Positions 19,588-30,433 of a stretch of DNA of 64,000 nt are shown piece after piece. The notes under the pieces were generated by a model. It saw only the letters and a list, made by a program, of their open reading frames with translations, did not search any database and had not been told where the DNA came from. A program made the position numbers and the translations under genes. Position 1 is the stretch's first letter, and each line of letters opens with the position of its first letter. The stretch comes from Sepiola atlantica (lineage: Eukaryota; Mollusca; Cephalopoda; Sepiida; Sepiolidae): assembly GCA_963556195.1 (NCBI GenBank), contig OY744517.1, forward strand, positions 84,607,214 through 84,671,213. The letters are read 5' to 3'.

Positions 19588-19650
<63 letters not shown>
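19588..19650. repeat. (TA)n microsatellite
   Basis: Runs directly into the CCCGGCGTTGC-family repeat. Confidence 0.95.
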
Positions 19651-19830
19651 TAGCAGGGTTACCCGGCGTTGCTCGAGTTAGAGTGTGGCATAGCATCATA
19701 TGCAACATCATATTAAGGAGAGTTTACTTTAACAGCAACCTTGATGTTGTCAGCTGGTTATCTTACCCACTAACGAGCTACATGTTAATACTCTTAACCT
19801 AACGCTTATTAATTGTTTAATTTCATTGTT
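19650..19830 (+). repeat. CCCGGCGTTGC-family repeat
   Basis: Begins ACTAGCAGGGTTACCCGGCG then TTGCTCGAG at the microsatellite border. Extent of the repeat is uncertain. Confidence 0.5.
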
Positions 19831-20009
19831 AAACATGTTAGAAAAGTGTCATTAGTTCCTTTAAGGGCCAACTAGAGACGCAGAACTACTTCCCTTATGT
19901 TCACATGCAAATTGTACATGTGAATACACTTATATTTAAGGTACACTCCCAAGTATGTCTTCGTTTTTAGGGGCAGACATGCACACGACTGAGAGGTGTT
20001 CTTCTTTAT
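19831..20009. other. Unannotated spacer
   Basis: Nothing recognised. Confidence 0.4.
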
Positions 20010-20120
20010 TATATATATATAGAGAGAGAGATATAGATATATAGATAGATCGATAAACAGAGAGAGAGAGGGGGGGGGGAGAGAGAAAGGAGAACAGATA
20101 AACTGACAGACAGACGGATG
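20010..20120. repeat. GA/GATA-rich low-complexity tract
   Basis: AGAGAGAT, GATAGAT and a G-run; source of the Ser/Leu minus-strand frame. Confidence 0.9.
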
Positions 20121-20450
20121 GAGAGGCGTTACATACTAAATATACCAACATTCTTAACTTACATTTTATTTCTATTAAAAAAATGTGTTCATTCTTTGAT
20201 TTCATATAATTTTATTTACAAATAATCGGGGGGGGGGTAGAATCGAAACTGCACACTCGATGTTTTCAGTCTGATACTTTCCCAAATCAATAAATCAGTC
20301 ATTTGTTAAGTCAACTTTTAAAATAACATTCATAAGAAAAATCAGATATACGTATTTTAAGTATTAAGGGGGTTCTGCCCCCAGAAGTCACTTAGAGGTG
20401 AGTGCACATAGATATTTGACACATTGAGGGTAACATAGAGATTCAAAATC
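20121..20450. other. Unannotated spacer
   Basis: Nothing recognised before the satellite begins. Confidence 0.4.
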
Positions 20451-21110
20451 ATTGTCTTCCCCGGAGAATTTTATAGATATGATATAAATTTCATCAAAAT
20501 AGGGCACTTAGAGATTAGGACCACTTCCATTGTCTTCCCCAGAGAATTTTATAGATATGATATAAATTTCATCAAAATAGGGCACTTAGAGATTAGGACC
20601 ACTTCCATTGTCTTCCCCAGAGAATTTTATAGATATGATATAAATTTCATCAAAATAGGGCACTTAGAGATTAGGACCATTTCCATTGTCTTCCCCAGAG
20701 AATTTTATAGATATGATATAAATTTCATCAAAATAGGGCACTTGAAGATTAGGACCACTTCCATTGTCTTCCCCAGAGAATTTTATAGATATGACATAAA
20801 TTTCATCAAAATAGGGCACTTCAAGATAAGGATCACTTCCATTGTCTTCCCCAGAGAATTTTATAGATATGACATAAATTTCATCAAAATAGGGCACTTA
20901 AAGATTAGGACCACTTCCATTGTCTTCCCCAGAGAATTTTATAGATATGATATAAATTTCATCAAAATAGGGCACTTCAAGATAAGGATCACTTCCACTG
21001 TCTTCCCCAGAGAATTTTATGGATATGATATATATTTCATCAAAATAGGGCACTTAAAGATTAGGACCACTTCCATTGTCTTCCCCAGAACATTTTATAC
21101 ATAGGATTTT
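20451..21110. repeat. 78-bp tandem repeat, nine units
   Basis: The anchor ATTGTCTTCCCC recurs at 20451, 20529, 20607, 20685, 20763, 20841, 20919, 20997 and 21075 (here ACTGTC at 20997), exactly 78 bp apart with no indels. Units from 20763 alternate between a CTTCAAGATAAGGAT type and a CTTAAAGATTAGGAC type, a 156-bp dimer. Since 78 is 26 codons, open frames run on both strands without implying a protein. Confidence 0.95.
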
Positions 21111-21177
21111 AATTTCATAAAAATATATTTAAAGTTTAATGCTCTCATAGGATTGTTATGAGTACACTTAGATAATT

Positions 21178-21535
21178 GAGAGCTTGCTGCTCTGGTACCC
21201 CCACGATGTAAATTTACTAGACCAACCCGACAATCTACTAAATCCCATCCATTCACTGTGGAGGTTCCCAGATGCTGAAGAGCTTTCTACTCCAAAAGCT
21301 TCTTTCCTCGTGCTGCTGGACTCTGGAACTCCCTCCTTGCTCCATGTTTTCCTGACGGTACTGACAGGCATAAATTTAAAACTAATTTAAACAGACATTC
21401 CGCTGCGCAGCTCCCAATTTAGGTTGACCCCCCCCCCAAAAAAAAAAAAAACTTTCACCCTTTTTCTCAATAGCCCCTTAAATCTACAGTGGCGGCCTGC
21501 CTTGTTTGGGGTGAACTATTTTCATTAATTTTATA
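21178..21535 (+). pseudogene. 5'-truncated CR1/Jockey-like LINE, C-terminal end and 3' UTR
   Basis: Nearly parallel to 41214-41545 of the fuller copy: ACCAACCCGACAATCT, CACTGTGGAGGT(T/C)CCCAGATGC, CTCGTGCTGCTGGACTCTGG and the ACAGTGGCGGCCTGCCTTGT 3' UTR. It has stops relative to the C-terminal frame. Its start directly follows the 78-bp satellite. Confidence 0.85.
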
Positions 21536-21781
21536 CGTACATAAAAGTAATCCATAGACACGTTTTTCTGGCTCACAGGCTGTCATCAGCATGGCTAACT
21601 TAGACAAGGATCGAACCTTCGATATTGATGTCTATGATATACTTTAATTAAAGTTCTGATTTCCAACCGGGGATGGTTGCTTTCTAGCAACTGAAATATC
21701 TTGGTAGAGCTTTTATATGTGTTGAGTTTATATTTTTGTTAGTTTGTTGATTCGCTTATCCTTAATTCCATTTTTATTTTG

Positions 21782-21846
<65 letters not shown>

Positions 21847-22010
21847 ATATATATATAATATATATATATATAAAATATATATATAATATATATATAATAT
21901 AATATATATATATAATATGCATAATTTTATACGTACATAAAAGTAATCCATAGACACGTTTTTCTGGCTCAAAGGCTGTCATCAGCATGGCTAACTTAGA
22001 CAAGGATGGA
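21527..22010 (+). repeat. Direct repeats flanking a TA tract, with hammerhead-like motifs
   Basis: An about 85-bp segment (ATTTTATACGTACATAAAAG ... ACTTAGACAAGGAT) occurs at 21527-21612 and again at 21923-22008. On the minus strand each has CTGATGA, a poor stem II, GAAA, an ACGT-centred stem III, UC, and a CCATG/TATGG stem I. Looks like two terminal repeats of one element. Confidence 0.6.
21784..21920. repeat. (TA)n / (TATAA)n microsatellite
   Basis: About 135 bp TA tract with ATAATA interruptions between the two direct repeats. Confidence 0.95.
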
Positions 22011-22630
22011 AACACATATATGCGTTTCATCCCCAGGGGAATCTTCTGCCTGATACAGCGAAACAGTCTGTATATATATATATATCACCTAAGCATAGAC
22101 TAGACATCAAAAGTTTTGGCAACTAAGACTGAGATAATCTGAAGCCAGGCACCCGTCTCCAATTCAGATATCAACACTCCAGCTGAATACACGTACAGAA
22201 AACAGAGACATTGCAGATATGTTAGACAACACTATCGAAAATCAAAGGCTGCAAGTCAGCACTCCCCTGCACACCACTATGCAGCAGTATATGTGAACAG
22301 TAACAGCTAGAGGACCAGTGGAATGGTTTGAGCATTTATTAATCGGTGCAAAGCATACAAAATAAAAACGGAAAATATAGTAGCCATCTTGAAAAAACTG
22401 TAAAATCTTGAAATATATTTATCAGTTTTTTTTTCATAAAATGTGCATTATAAACAAGAAAATCATATTAAAAAGCATATTAATCTACATTTAGATCATT
22501 CAAATACGACAGGTAAGTAAATCGTAATCTTTGGGTGACTAATTTAGCCGATATCTTGAAAAATAACCGCCATCTTGGATTCATTAAGTTTGTATCATCA
22601 TTTGCACGATTTTGTTTCTAAAATATTGTT
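22011..22630. other. Unannotated stretch
   Basis: Nothing recognised. Confidence 0.4.
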
Positions 22631-22631
22631 G

Positions 22632-23262
22632 TTGGTCCCCCGATTTATAAAATCGAGGGACCTATGTTTTGAGGCATTTCCGCCCGTCCGTCTGTCCGTC
22701 CGTCCGGATTTTTCTCCGCAACCATCCATTGAATTTCTCTGAAATTTTGCATAAAGTTGTAACTTTGGTCAGGTTAGAAAGTGACATTCTCCGATTTTTG
22801 AAAAAAATCTGCTTAGCCCCCCAGGGGGTCAAAAGGCCCCAAAATGGCAAAAAATGACATTTTTTGCCCCATAACTTTTCATCCATCGATTCAATTTCTC
22901 TGAAACTTGGCCAAAATGTGGAGGCAATTGTGCCTAATAGAAAATAAGTATCGCTGACCTTGGAAAAAATCTGGTTCGCGGCCCTAGGGGGTCAAAAGCC
23001 CCCAAAATGGCAAAAAAATTACCCTTTTCTCCCATAACGTTTGATCCATCCATTCAATTTTTCTGAAACTTGGCCAAAATGTAGAGGCAATTGTCCTGGA
23101 TATAAAATGAGGATCCTTGACCTCAGAAAAATTCTAGTTCGCTCCCCCAGGGGGTACAATGGGGGTCAAAAATTCCCACAAATTGCCCAAATTTATTGCA
23201 TTTTACACTCGCCACATTGAGTCACATACAGAGGGGGACCACGCATGCGCGGCTTGTTATCT
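22632..23262 (+). repeat. Fold-back repeat, left arm
   Basis: Begins with a terminal hairpin (GGTCCCCCGATTTA / TAAAATCGAGGGACC), then CCGTCCGTCTGTCCGTCCGT tetranucleotide repeats. About 160-bp internal subrepeats follow (AATTTCTCTGAAA at 22731, AATTTCTCTGAAACTTGGCC near 22892, again near 23054) with GGGGGTCAAAAG boxes. It ends with AGAGGGGGACCACGCATGCG and CGGCTTGTTAT. No coding frame. Confidence 0.85.
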
Positions 23263-23837
23263 TCTGTACTGATATGGATATCAGTGTTACACTTTGCTTC
23301 AGCAAAGTTTTGTAAAAAAGAGAAATAAACATACAATTCTTGTGATGTAAGATATTCAATAAGGTGTCAAAATCTAATTAATTGTTTCTCGCTCTTTCTT
23401 CTATCGTCTGTCATCTGATACCGCAGAAATATATTGACTGCCTCTAGTATAACAAAAAAAATCAATTGGGCATTATTTGAATAAACAGAGAATAGATATT
23501 AAAATAAAAATAGAATGTTTCTTCTTTGCCTGGAGTATCAGCTCAAAGTTGACAAATGTTCCTTTCATAGAAATAGCAATTCCTAAGTGATTATATACTG
23601 CTAGCATCTGATGCAGAGAGGTTACGCGTGGCTGGAAATTACAATATAATTCCCAACAGTATGAGATTTCTTGTTTGGGAATATTTGCAAGATTGTTCTT
23701 AAAAATATTTTCAGGATCTGCTAAATTTTGCTTGCTGTACAATTTATAGATTTTAGCCACCCAAAAGTAAAAAGTACATCAACTTAGAGTGCTGAGATTA
23801 AAATCAGAACTAATTAAATAAATAAACAAATAATAAA
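23263..23837. other. Spacer between fold-back arms
   Basis: AT-rich. The 95-codon minus frame at 23473-23760 has no recognised family. Confidence 0.4.
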
Positions 23838-24369
23838 CAAGCCGCACATGTGTGGTCTCCCTCTGTATGTGACTCATGTAAAATGCAATAAATTTGGGCA
23901 ATTTGGGGCATTTTTGACCCCCCTTTGACCCCCTGGGGACGCGAACCAGAATTTTTCTGAGGTCAAGGATGCTCATTTTATATCCAGAACAATTGCCTCT
24001 ACATTTTGGCCAAGTTTCAGAAAAATTGAATGGATGCATCAAACATTATGGGAGAAAAGGGTAAGTTTTTGCCCTTTTAGGGGCTTTTGAACCCCTGGGG
24101 GCACGAACCAGATTTTTTCCAAGGTCAGCGATACTTATTTTCTATTAGGAACAATTGCCTCCACATTTTGGCCAAGTTTCAGAGAAATTGAATGGATGGA
24201 TGAAAAGTTATGGGGCAAAAAATGTCATTTTTTGCCATTTTGGGACCTTACAACTTCATGCAAAATTTCAGAGAAATTCAATGTATTTTTGTGAAGAAAA
24301 ATCCGGACGGACGGACGGACATGCCTCAAAACATAGGTCCCCTGATTTTATAAATCCGGGGGACCAATA
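23838..24369 (-). repeat. Fold-back repeat, right arm
   Basis: Inverted copy of 22632-23262, about 100 bp shorter through loss of one internal segment. Ends with GGACGGACGGACGGAC and the terminal hairpin GGGGGACC. Confidence 0.85.
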
Positions 24370-24427
24370 AATTATATAGATTAAAATGTATCAGACTGCA
24401 TCATAATAAGAAGCAGAAATAATAAGG

Positions 24428-24520
24428 TTTTGTTTCTGAATTTTTTAGATGGGGATCGATAATTTGTATAATTTGGATTATTCTGACTACTGTTCTCATT
24501 TTAGATAACACTCAAAATCA
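24428..24520 (-). mobile_element. tRNA-headed SINE, 3' fragment
   Basis: The minus strand matches the SINE 3' region (CAATC/ATCGATCCCCATCTAAAAAATTC-type block, ATTATACAAATTATC). The head is missing. Confidence 0.6.
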
Positions 24521-24564
24521 AAACAATTATACAAATAATAAGATATTTTTTTTGTATCTGTTCC

Positions 24565-24600
24565 TGGCTGTACCAACCCGGCGTAACCCGGGATTAATTT
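24565..24600 (+). repeat. CCCGGCGT-family fragment
   Basis: TACCAACCCGGCGTAACCCG then GGATTAAT. Confidence 0.45.
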
Positions 24601-25435
24601 ATGACATTTTAGTTCAAATAAAAAAAAATAATGCATAAGTTACAAAGAGATGTAAAGAAACTAAAAATGTAAGGGAGATAACTCATATTCTTATTTTTAA
24701 GTTTAAATAGGAATTACCTCTCTTACATTTTGAGCGTTTTATGTCAATATTTAAAATTGTCTCCAATGTAATAATCTTTGTCAGAATAATTATTTTCGAT
24801 AAGAAACTGAAGCGAATTACATATTTTAGTGGAAAGAATATGCTGTAAGAATAAAAAGAAAGAAATTGTGAGTCAGAATCAAATATCGATTTATCAGGTT
24901 TATTGCTATTTAGGTCTAACATGGAAAATGCACAAGATAACTGTATATATTAGATGTGGCATATAAGCGTTTTCTTGGATTATTAAATACTGAAGAACAA
25001 GACCTATAGTATACATATTTTAATTGTATAAATGACTGTAAATGGTTGAAAGTTTATAAACTTGATCATACAAGGCCATATTGTATTGTAGGATGAATAT
25101 TTGTTATAGAAGAGAACCCGAACATAATTAAAATTACTTATGTAACTGTTGTGAGAAAGTACATTTTTTGGGGAGGGGGGATATACTTACTAACGTTTAC
25201 CGGAACTATTTATGGATTGATTACCATTTCTTACTACTTACATGAATGTATTTATCATTACTATAATTTAAAAAAAATGACTATCATTTCTCTGTATAAT
25301 ATACTTGGACGGAGGATTTCAACGTCTAGGCACGAGCCCCGTGAGTCAGCCTGGTTGTTCCAACGCATGTCCCTGGCTATCGTTCGTGGCAACGCTATGT
25401 CAGTAACGGCGGCGTCACTTCCGTTCTAATCGTCA
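24601..25435. other. Unannotated stretch
   Basis: A locally GC-rich block at 25310-25430 (ACGAGCCCCGTGAGTCAGCC) is unlike its neighbours. No domain is recognised in the 92-codon frame over it. Confidence 0.35.
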
Positions 25436-25436
25436 T

Positions 25437-25575
25437 CTGTTGACTCTCTCTTTCTTTCTCTCCCCTCTCTATCTACCTATGTCTGTATCTGTCTCTTTGC
25501 TCCTCTTTCTTTCTCTCCCCCTCTTTATCTACCTATGTCTGTATCTGTCTCTTTGCTTCTCTTACTCTCACATTA
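25437..25575. repeat. Pyrimidine-rich tandem duplication (~68 bp x 2)
   Basis: CTACCTATGTCTGTATCTGT and CTCTTTGCT with the preceding CTTTCTTTCTCTCCCC occur twice. Confidence 0.85.
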
Positions 25576-25670
25576 TTGTTTTATAAATAATTTGACTTGT
25601 TTTGGTTTGTCTTCAAAATGGCAGCCATGATTGTTTATTTATTGTTGGTTTTAATCTATTTATCGTCCTC

Positions 25671-25928
25671 CCACAAGGTAAGATGTGACACAAGGTCGGG
25701 AAAGTGGGAAAAAACCAGCGCTCGAGAATTTGAGCACTCTGGCTGTTTAAAAATTGCCTGGGCAGCCCCGTCGGCATTCCCCGATAGGGGCGCCTTGGGC
25801 GATTAGCAATAAACTAACCCCTTCTCAAAGGGTGAGAAGGCAAAGCCTGGGAGGGTGCACCTCCTAGAACTGCACAGGACGGACAACCGATAGACCGGCG
25901 TAAATCCAGACCCGAAGGCCCGGACAAA
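25671..25928 (-). mobile_element. U2-SINE body, head missing
   Basis: The minus strand carries the body of the family (GTCCTGTGCAGTTCTAGGAG, AGGCTTTGCCTTCTC, GGCGCCCC, GCCGACGGGGCTGCCCAGGC, CATCTTACCTTGTGG) but lacks the U2 head and ends upstream in an A-rich run. Older or truncated copy. Confidence 0.8.
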
Positions 25929-26119
25929 ATAAAAAAAAAAATACATTTTTATCATCAAAAAAAAAAATACTTGATTATTAGTAATACTTTTTTTTCTGTA
26001 CATTATCTTATATTTTGATTTGCTTTAGATAATTGTAATTGTATTGAATTGTATTTCACTATTATTGCCTCAGCCTAGGAGATTATATTCAGTCGAATTT
26101 GTTTTTCACTATTTTTGTT

Positions 26120-26395
26120 TGTTTGTTTGTTGTGTATAGCCTAGCGTCCACATCGCTTGACCAATCGTCACCAAATTTGGTCAAAATATTCGTCATGGTC
26201 AAACAAAGAGAGGATTTTATTTTGGGATATCTAGATCAAATGACACGGAAATGGCGAAAGTCACACTTTTAGCGATAATGTTGGTTTTGTTCATCGTAGA
26301 GACTTACGACTTGACCCACTTTGTAGCCAATGAAGGGGACGTTAAGTCCAGTGCGATTAAAGAAAGAAGAAAAGAAGAATATAACTAATCCATTA
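26120..26395 (+). repeat. Probable dispersed repeat (unclassified)
   Basis: GC-balanced block starting TAGCGTCCACATCGCTTGAC with CACCAAATTTGGTCAAAAT. Its style resembles the 'gene-like' molluscan repeats in the fold-back arms, but no second copy is in the window. Confidence 0.3.
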
Positions 26396-26944
26396 CTTTA
26401 TTAGAAATCTTAGTGAAAATGTATTATTTCGTATAATTTGCATAGGCTAGACAGCAAACATTAAATTAATATTTAATAATAAAATGGTGTTATCATCATT
26501 TTTTTAATTTTTAAAACATGAACATTTTTCTTGGAAAAATAATTTGTCTGATTTAATATTCATTCTTTAAATAAGTTCTCTCTTTCCAGTCTACATCGAA
26601 TGAAAAGATTAAAAAATATCTTGGTTTGTAAACACAAGAAGACAATCCTTATTCTTGGGCAGTTTTATTCTTTATATGAACATTTCATTATCATTAGTTT
26701 TAGCTGAACAATTTGATAAGAGTTGCTCTCATTTCCGAAAAAAATAATATGTCTTGATTTTTTTAACTTAAAAGTAAATCAAACTTGAAAGATTACGAAA
26801 TGATAAAAGTAACACAAAATAAATAATTCAAAATAAATAATTAATAGAACATTTATTGAAATTAATTAACATGTGTGTTTTTTTTCTGCAAAACGAACAG
26901 TTTATTTGCAATACAGTAAGAATTTGTAATAAATTAAAACAGTC
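26396..26944. other. AT-rich unannotated stretch
   Basis: Nothing recognised. Confidence 0.4.
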
Positions 26945-27110
26945 ATGCTTTTTGGAGGGGGTTCCAAACGGACAGTTTATTTACAATATATTATTTGAAT
27001 ATCTCGTTTATTTCGTTGGATTTTCGCACACATTTGGACAAAACTTATTAATTAGTCTAAAATTGTATTTTTTATCCCGAAATAAAATTCTAATTTATTT
27101 TTTAAGACAT
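26945..27110 (-). repeat. Dispersed repeat, inverted relative to 36540-36675
   Basis: TTATTTCGTTGGATTTTCGC, ACACATTT, ATTAATTAG and AATAAAATTCTAATTTATTT here are the reverse complement of blocks at 36545-36650. Confidence 0.7.
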
Positions 27111-27355
27111 CCATCTTCATCAGCCGTTCATAGTAAAAATCAACTGCAAAAAAACGAAATCGACATTTACTTTTACCATCACGTCAGAACTCTGAAAATG
27201 TGATCATTTTTAGGAAATATGTTTGAAAAAATGAACAAGTTAAAAATGATTTCCAAGTGAATGAATACTCCTATGGAACTGAGTCTGCTTGTCTGATTAC
27301 TTGTTCTGATTACAAATGGATGCATGCGCGTTAAACGTTCCGAGGACTTCCGGTC

Positions 27356-27391
27356 TTCATTGATAGTGGTTCTTAATACCACTACCAATGA
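27356..27391. other. Short hairpin
   Basis: TCATTGATAGTGGT pairs with ACCACTACCAATGA around a 7-nt loop. Isolated, function unknown. Confidence 0.5.
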
Positions 27392-27487
27392 TATCACCAG
27401 AAACCCTCGACTCATTTGACAGGCCTTCTTCTTACGATAGCCATGGTCTTAATGAACCATTTCTCTTTTAAAAATAACAACATGCTG

Positions 27488-27612
27488 ACAGTTTTTTTTA
27501 TTACTTGACCTCATATTACAAATGTTATTCTTTTAGTAGTATTTTTTTAAGAACACCACCGCACTAATGTTTTTTTTTTATTACTTGACCACATATTACA
27601 AATGTTATTGTA
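27488..27612 (+). repeat. ~81-bp direct duplication
   Basis: TTTTTTATTACTTGACC and CATATTACAAATGTTATT occur at 27492 and again at 27573. Confidence 0.8.
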
Positions 27613-28209
27613 AACTTTTCTTTCAAGGCAAAAGTTGTAAACATGACTGTATTTGAAATTATTTTTTCTCAAAAAAAAAAATTACGACCAGCAATATATC
27701 TCCACACGGACAACGCTGAGCGAATACCGCTAGTAATCTATAAATATAAACTGTTAAAACCATTAAATAATTACATTATCGAAATTTGCTGTATAAAAGT
27801 CCATTGGAACAAAGAAAATGCTTATTAAATTCAAGACTTTTCATTGAATGAAATAACAAACTTTTCTTGGTGTAATTAAATCGGGAGACATTATTATCGT
27901 TAATAAGGTTTTATTCAGCTAACAGAATAAATGTATCGAACTTTCGCACTATTGAGGTAAGTAAAAATGCAAAAAACAAAGATTAATGGAGGTTTCCATT
28001 AAACTGGGTGCATTATCCAAAATAGCAATACTTTTTTTTTTACTAAATATTGAAAAAGTAAATCAGTATTTTGTGAATGTATTTTAGATGGTGATTTTTT
28101 ATTAGATTTCTTCAAATGAGGGTAAAAGCTAGGAATCGAAGATTTTGTGTCAGTTTTTATCTCATTAAGCCCCATCTATTGATAGAGAGGCGTTGGTATC
28201 AGGTAGAAG
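27613..28209. other. AT-rich unannotated stretch
   Basis: Nothing recognised. Confidence 0.4.
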
Positions 28210-28676
28210 GAGAGAGAGAGGGATAAAGAGAGAGAGAGAGAGAGAGAGAATGAGAGAAAGAGAGAGAGAAGGAGAGAGAAGGAGAGAGAGAGAAAGAATG
28301 ACAGAAGTAGAGAGAGAATGAGATAGAGAGAAAGAGAGAGAGAGAAGGAGAGAGAGAGAGAAAGAGAGGGAGAAGGAGAGAGAAAGAACGAGAGAAAGGA
28401 GAGAGAAGAGAAAGAGAATGAGAGAGAGAATGAGAGAGAGAGAAAGAGAGAGAAAGAAAAAGAGAGAGAAAGAGAGAGAGAAAGAGATAAAGAGAGAGAA
28501 AGAGAGAGAGAAAAAGTGAGAGAGAATGAGAGAGAGAAACAGGGAGAAAAAGAGAGACAGAGAAGGAGAGAGAAAGAGAGAGAGAAAGAAAGAGAGAGAG
28601 AGAAAGAAAGAGAGAGAAGGAGATAGAATGAGAGAGAGAAGGAGAGAGAAGGAGAGAGAAGGAGAGAGAGAGAGAA
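28210..28676. repeat. Long purine (GA)n tract
   Basis: About 465 bp of GAGA/GAAAGA repeats with no pyrimidine runs on the plus strand. The 213- and 218-codon minus-strand frames are Ser/Leu/Phe low complexity and are artefacts. Confidence 0.95.
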
Positions 28677-28989
28677 TAAATAGCAACGTCTCTTCTGTGA
28701 GAAAGAAGTTGTAGGGAAAAGAAGAGCTCACTAGATTTCGAAGTTGATTTTGTACTGTGTGCAGCACCTCCCCAGATGCGCAGCACCTCCCCAGATGTGG
28801 CAGCAATATTCGATCTTAGAACGTATCTGACTTTTATATAGGTAGAGGATTGCATCTGGAGTCAGGTATTTACATCTTTCCGCAGAATATTGCTCTAACT
28901 GCTACACATTCACATCACACACATAGTCAAACCAATACAAACAATTCTAATTAGTCTGTTCTTTCTTTTCTATAGTTACACACACACAC

Positions 28990-28992
<3 letters not shown>
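28677..28992. other. Spacer with a short tandem duplication
   Basis: GCAGCACCTCCCCAGATG is duplicated at 28762-28797, otherwise unassigned. Confidence 0.6.

Positions 28993-29042
<50 letters not shown>
28993..29042. repeat. (TA)n microsatellite
   Basis: TA tract preceded by ACACACACAC. Confidence 0.95.
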
Positions 29043-29046
<4 letters not shown>

Positions 29047-29849
29047 ATTCAAATGTATAAATATTTAAAGCAAAATAAATTACTTTGAACTATTAAAATC
29101 ATTTCTAATGCTATTGATAATGTTTACCTATTCACTTTTTTTATATTTATTATCGCTTATGTTTGAATTCATGTTTTGAAACATGGTGTAAATCAGAAAT
29201 CTATGATGTCACACCAAAGCTATACTTATTTTGTTAAGGTAATGTTTTAAGATCTATTCATAAGAAAATCTAAAAATCTCAGTTCGTAGAACATCAGACG
29301 GAAGATCTCAAGGTTTCGACTTCGATTTCCAGTCATGGCATCCGCTTTATTTGTTGGGAATTTATTATTTACTATTCATGCAATATTCTCCATTTCTAAA
29401 AGTAGTTAAGTTCTCTGATATTTCGTAATGAGACAAATTCTGCAATGTATTTATTACGTTTAAAAAATTGTGACTGCCGGACGGACGGACGGACAGATGC
29501 ACAAAATCTCTATTTATATAAGAAAACTCTATCAGCGATAAGGGCAGTGCATCACTGATGTTCTCCCTTGATGCATCTAGAAAACGTATTTTTGGAATAA
29601 TATTTCTGTTATCAATAGTGGTGGCTAAGAACAGACCAGATGTTGACCAGGGAATAAACCTGGTGACAGTTGAAGAGACAACTAACACCCCGGAATGATA
29701 AAGAGAAGGGCAAGGCGGGTTAGCTACCGAATTTGAATGTTTAGTGAGGAGCGCCCCTAATATTGCTACGAATAATCTTAACACATTTTACACCGATGAG
29801 ATTCTGAGGCGGGGTGGTGGAAGAGGACGGATTTGACGGAATCAACCAG
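29043..29849. other. Unannotated stretch
   Basis: A GGACGGACGGAC run at 29480 recalls the fold-back arms. The 139-codon minus frame (29365-29784) has no recognised domain. 29600-29780 may be an upstream part of the LINE fragment that follows. Confidence 0.35.
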
Positions 29850-30350
29850 AAACCAGAAATGCCCAATTATTAACAGATGCAGACGCGGAAAGACATGCAA
29901 AACAAGAAAGGATGAAAAATACACAAAAGCCGAATGAAATGCTTGGAGGAGGGAAATCACAAGCAACGTGTAGATACAAGCCCTGATAAAACGGAAGAGG
30001 TGCAAGAGAAGGATTCATTGCACAGAGTCCAGCATCTCCAAACGAAGATAAAGTGGCCTCTAGCAAACAGCAAGGAGGCATGGCACAAAGTCAACATGGA
30101 CATCTGTGAGATACTCAAGAGCAACAAAAGTTCAGAAATCTTTGTTGCAGCTCAGTGTTTCTTGCATGAAGGTCGTGAGATATGAGCTGGACAATTGTTA
30201 TGCAGATGTGCAATCAATGGTCAGCAGGAAGGATCATAGCAGGCGCTCTGTGTCCACACAATGAAATTTGTCGAGAAGCTGAAAATAAAAAGAAATACAG
30301 CTGCAACAAGATCTAGGCAATGTGGACCTTGGTGAGATAGATGGGCATCG
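29850..30350 (+). pseudogene. R2/NeSL-like LINE N-terminal fragment
   Basis: In a frame through 30035-30182 the translation reads KIKWPLANSKEAWHKVNMDI then CEILKSNKSSEIFVAAQCFL. The KWP..N..AW...D.D...IL spacing is typical of the segment between the zinc-finger region and the RT in R2-clade LINEs. Upstream, a Cys/Arg/Lys-rich piece (KCPIINRCRRGKTCKTRK, near 29858) may be a broken zinc-finger region. The 30181-30183 TGA stop and other breaks mark it as dead. Confidence 0.55.
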
Positions 30351-30409
30351 GAATGGCGACTATGAAGAAAGCGCTACTCCTTATACAAGAGTCGCAAGGT
30401 CCAACTACT

Positions 30410-30433
30410 TACCCTAACCCTAACCCTAACCTC
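30410..30433 (+). repeat. Interstitial telomere-like (CCCTAA)n motif
   Basis: TTACCCTAACCCTAACCCTA then ACC: about three and a half TTAGGG-complement units inside retroelement-like sequence. Confidence 0.8.

Noticed and set aside
20664..21104. Opposed 77- and 120-codon frames
   Set aside because: Both arise from the 78-bp satellite, whose unit is a multiple of three.
27100..27150. CTGATGA on the minus strand near 27120 as a hammerhead
   Set aside because: No GAAA follows within a plausible stem II length.
28165..28855. Two overlapping minus-strand frames of 213 and 218 codons
   Set aside because: They are Ser/Leu/Phe low complexity produced by the purine (GA)n tract.
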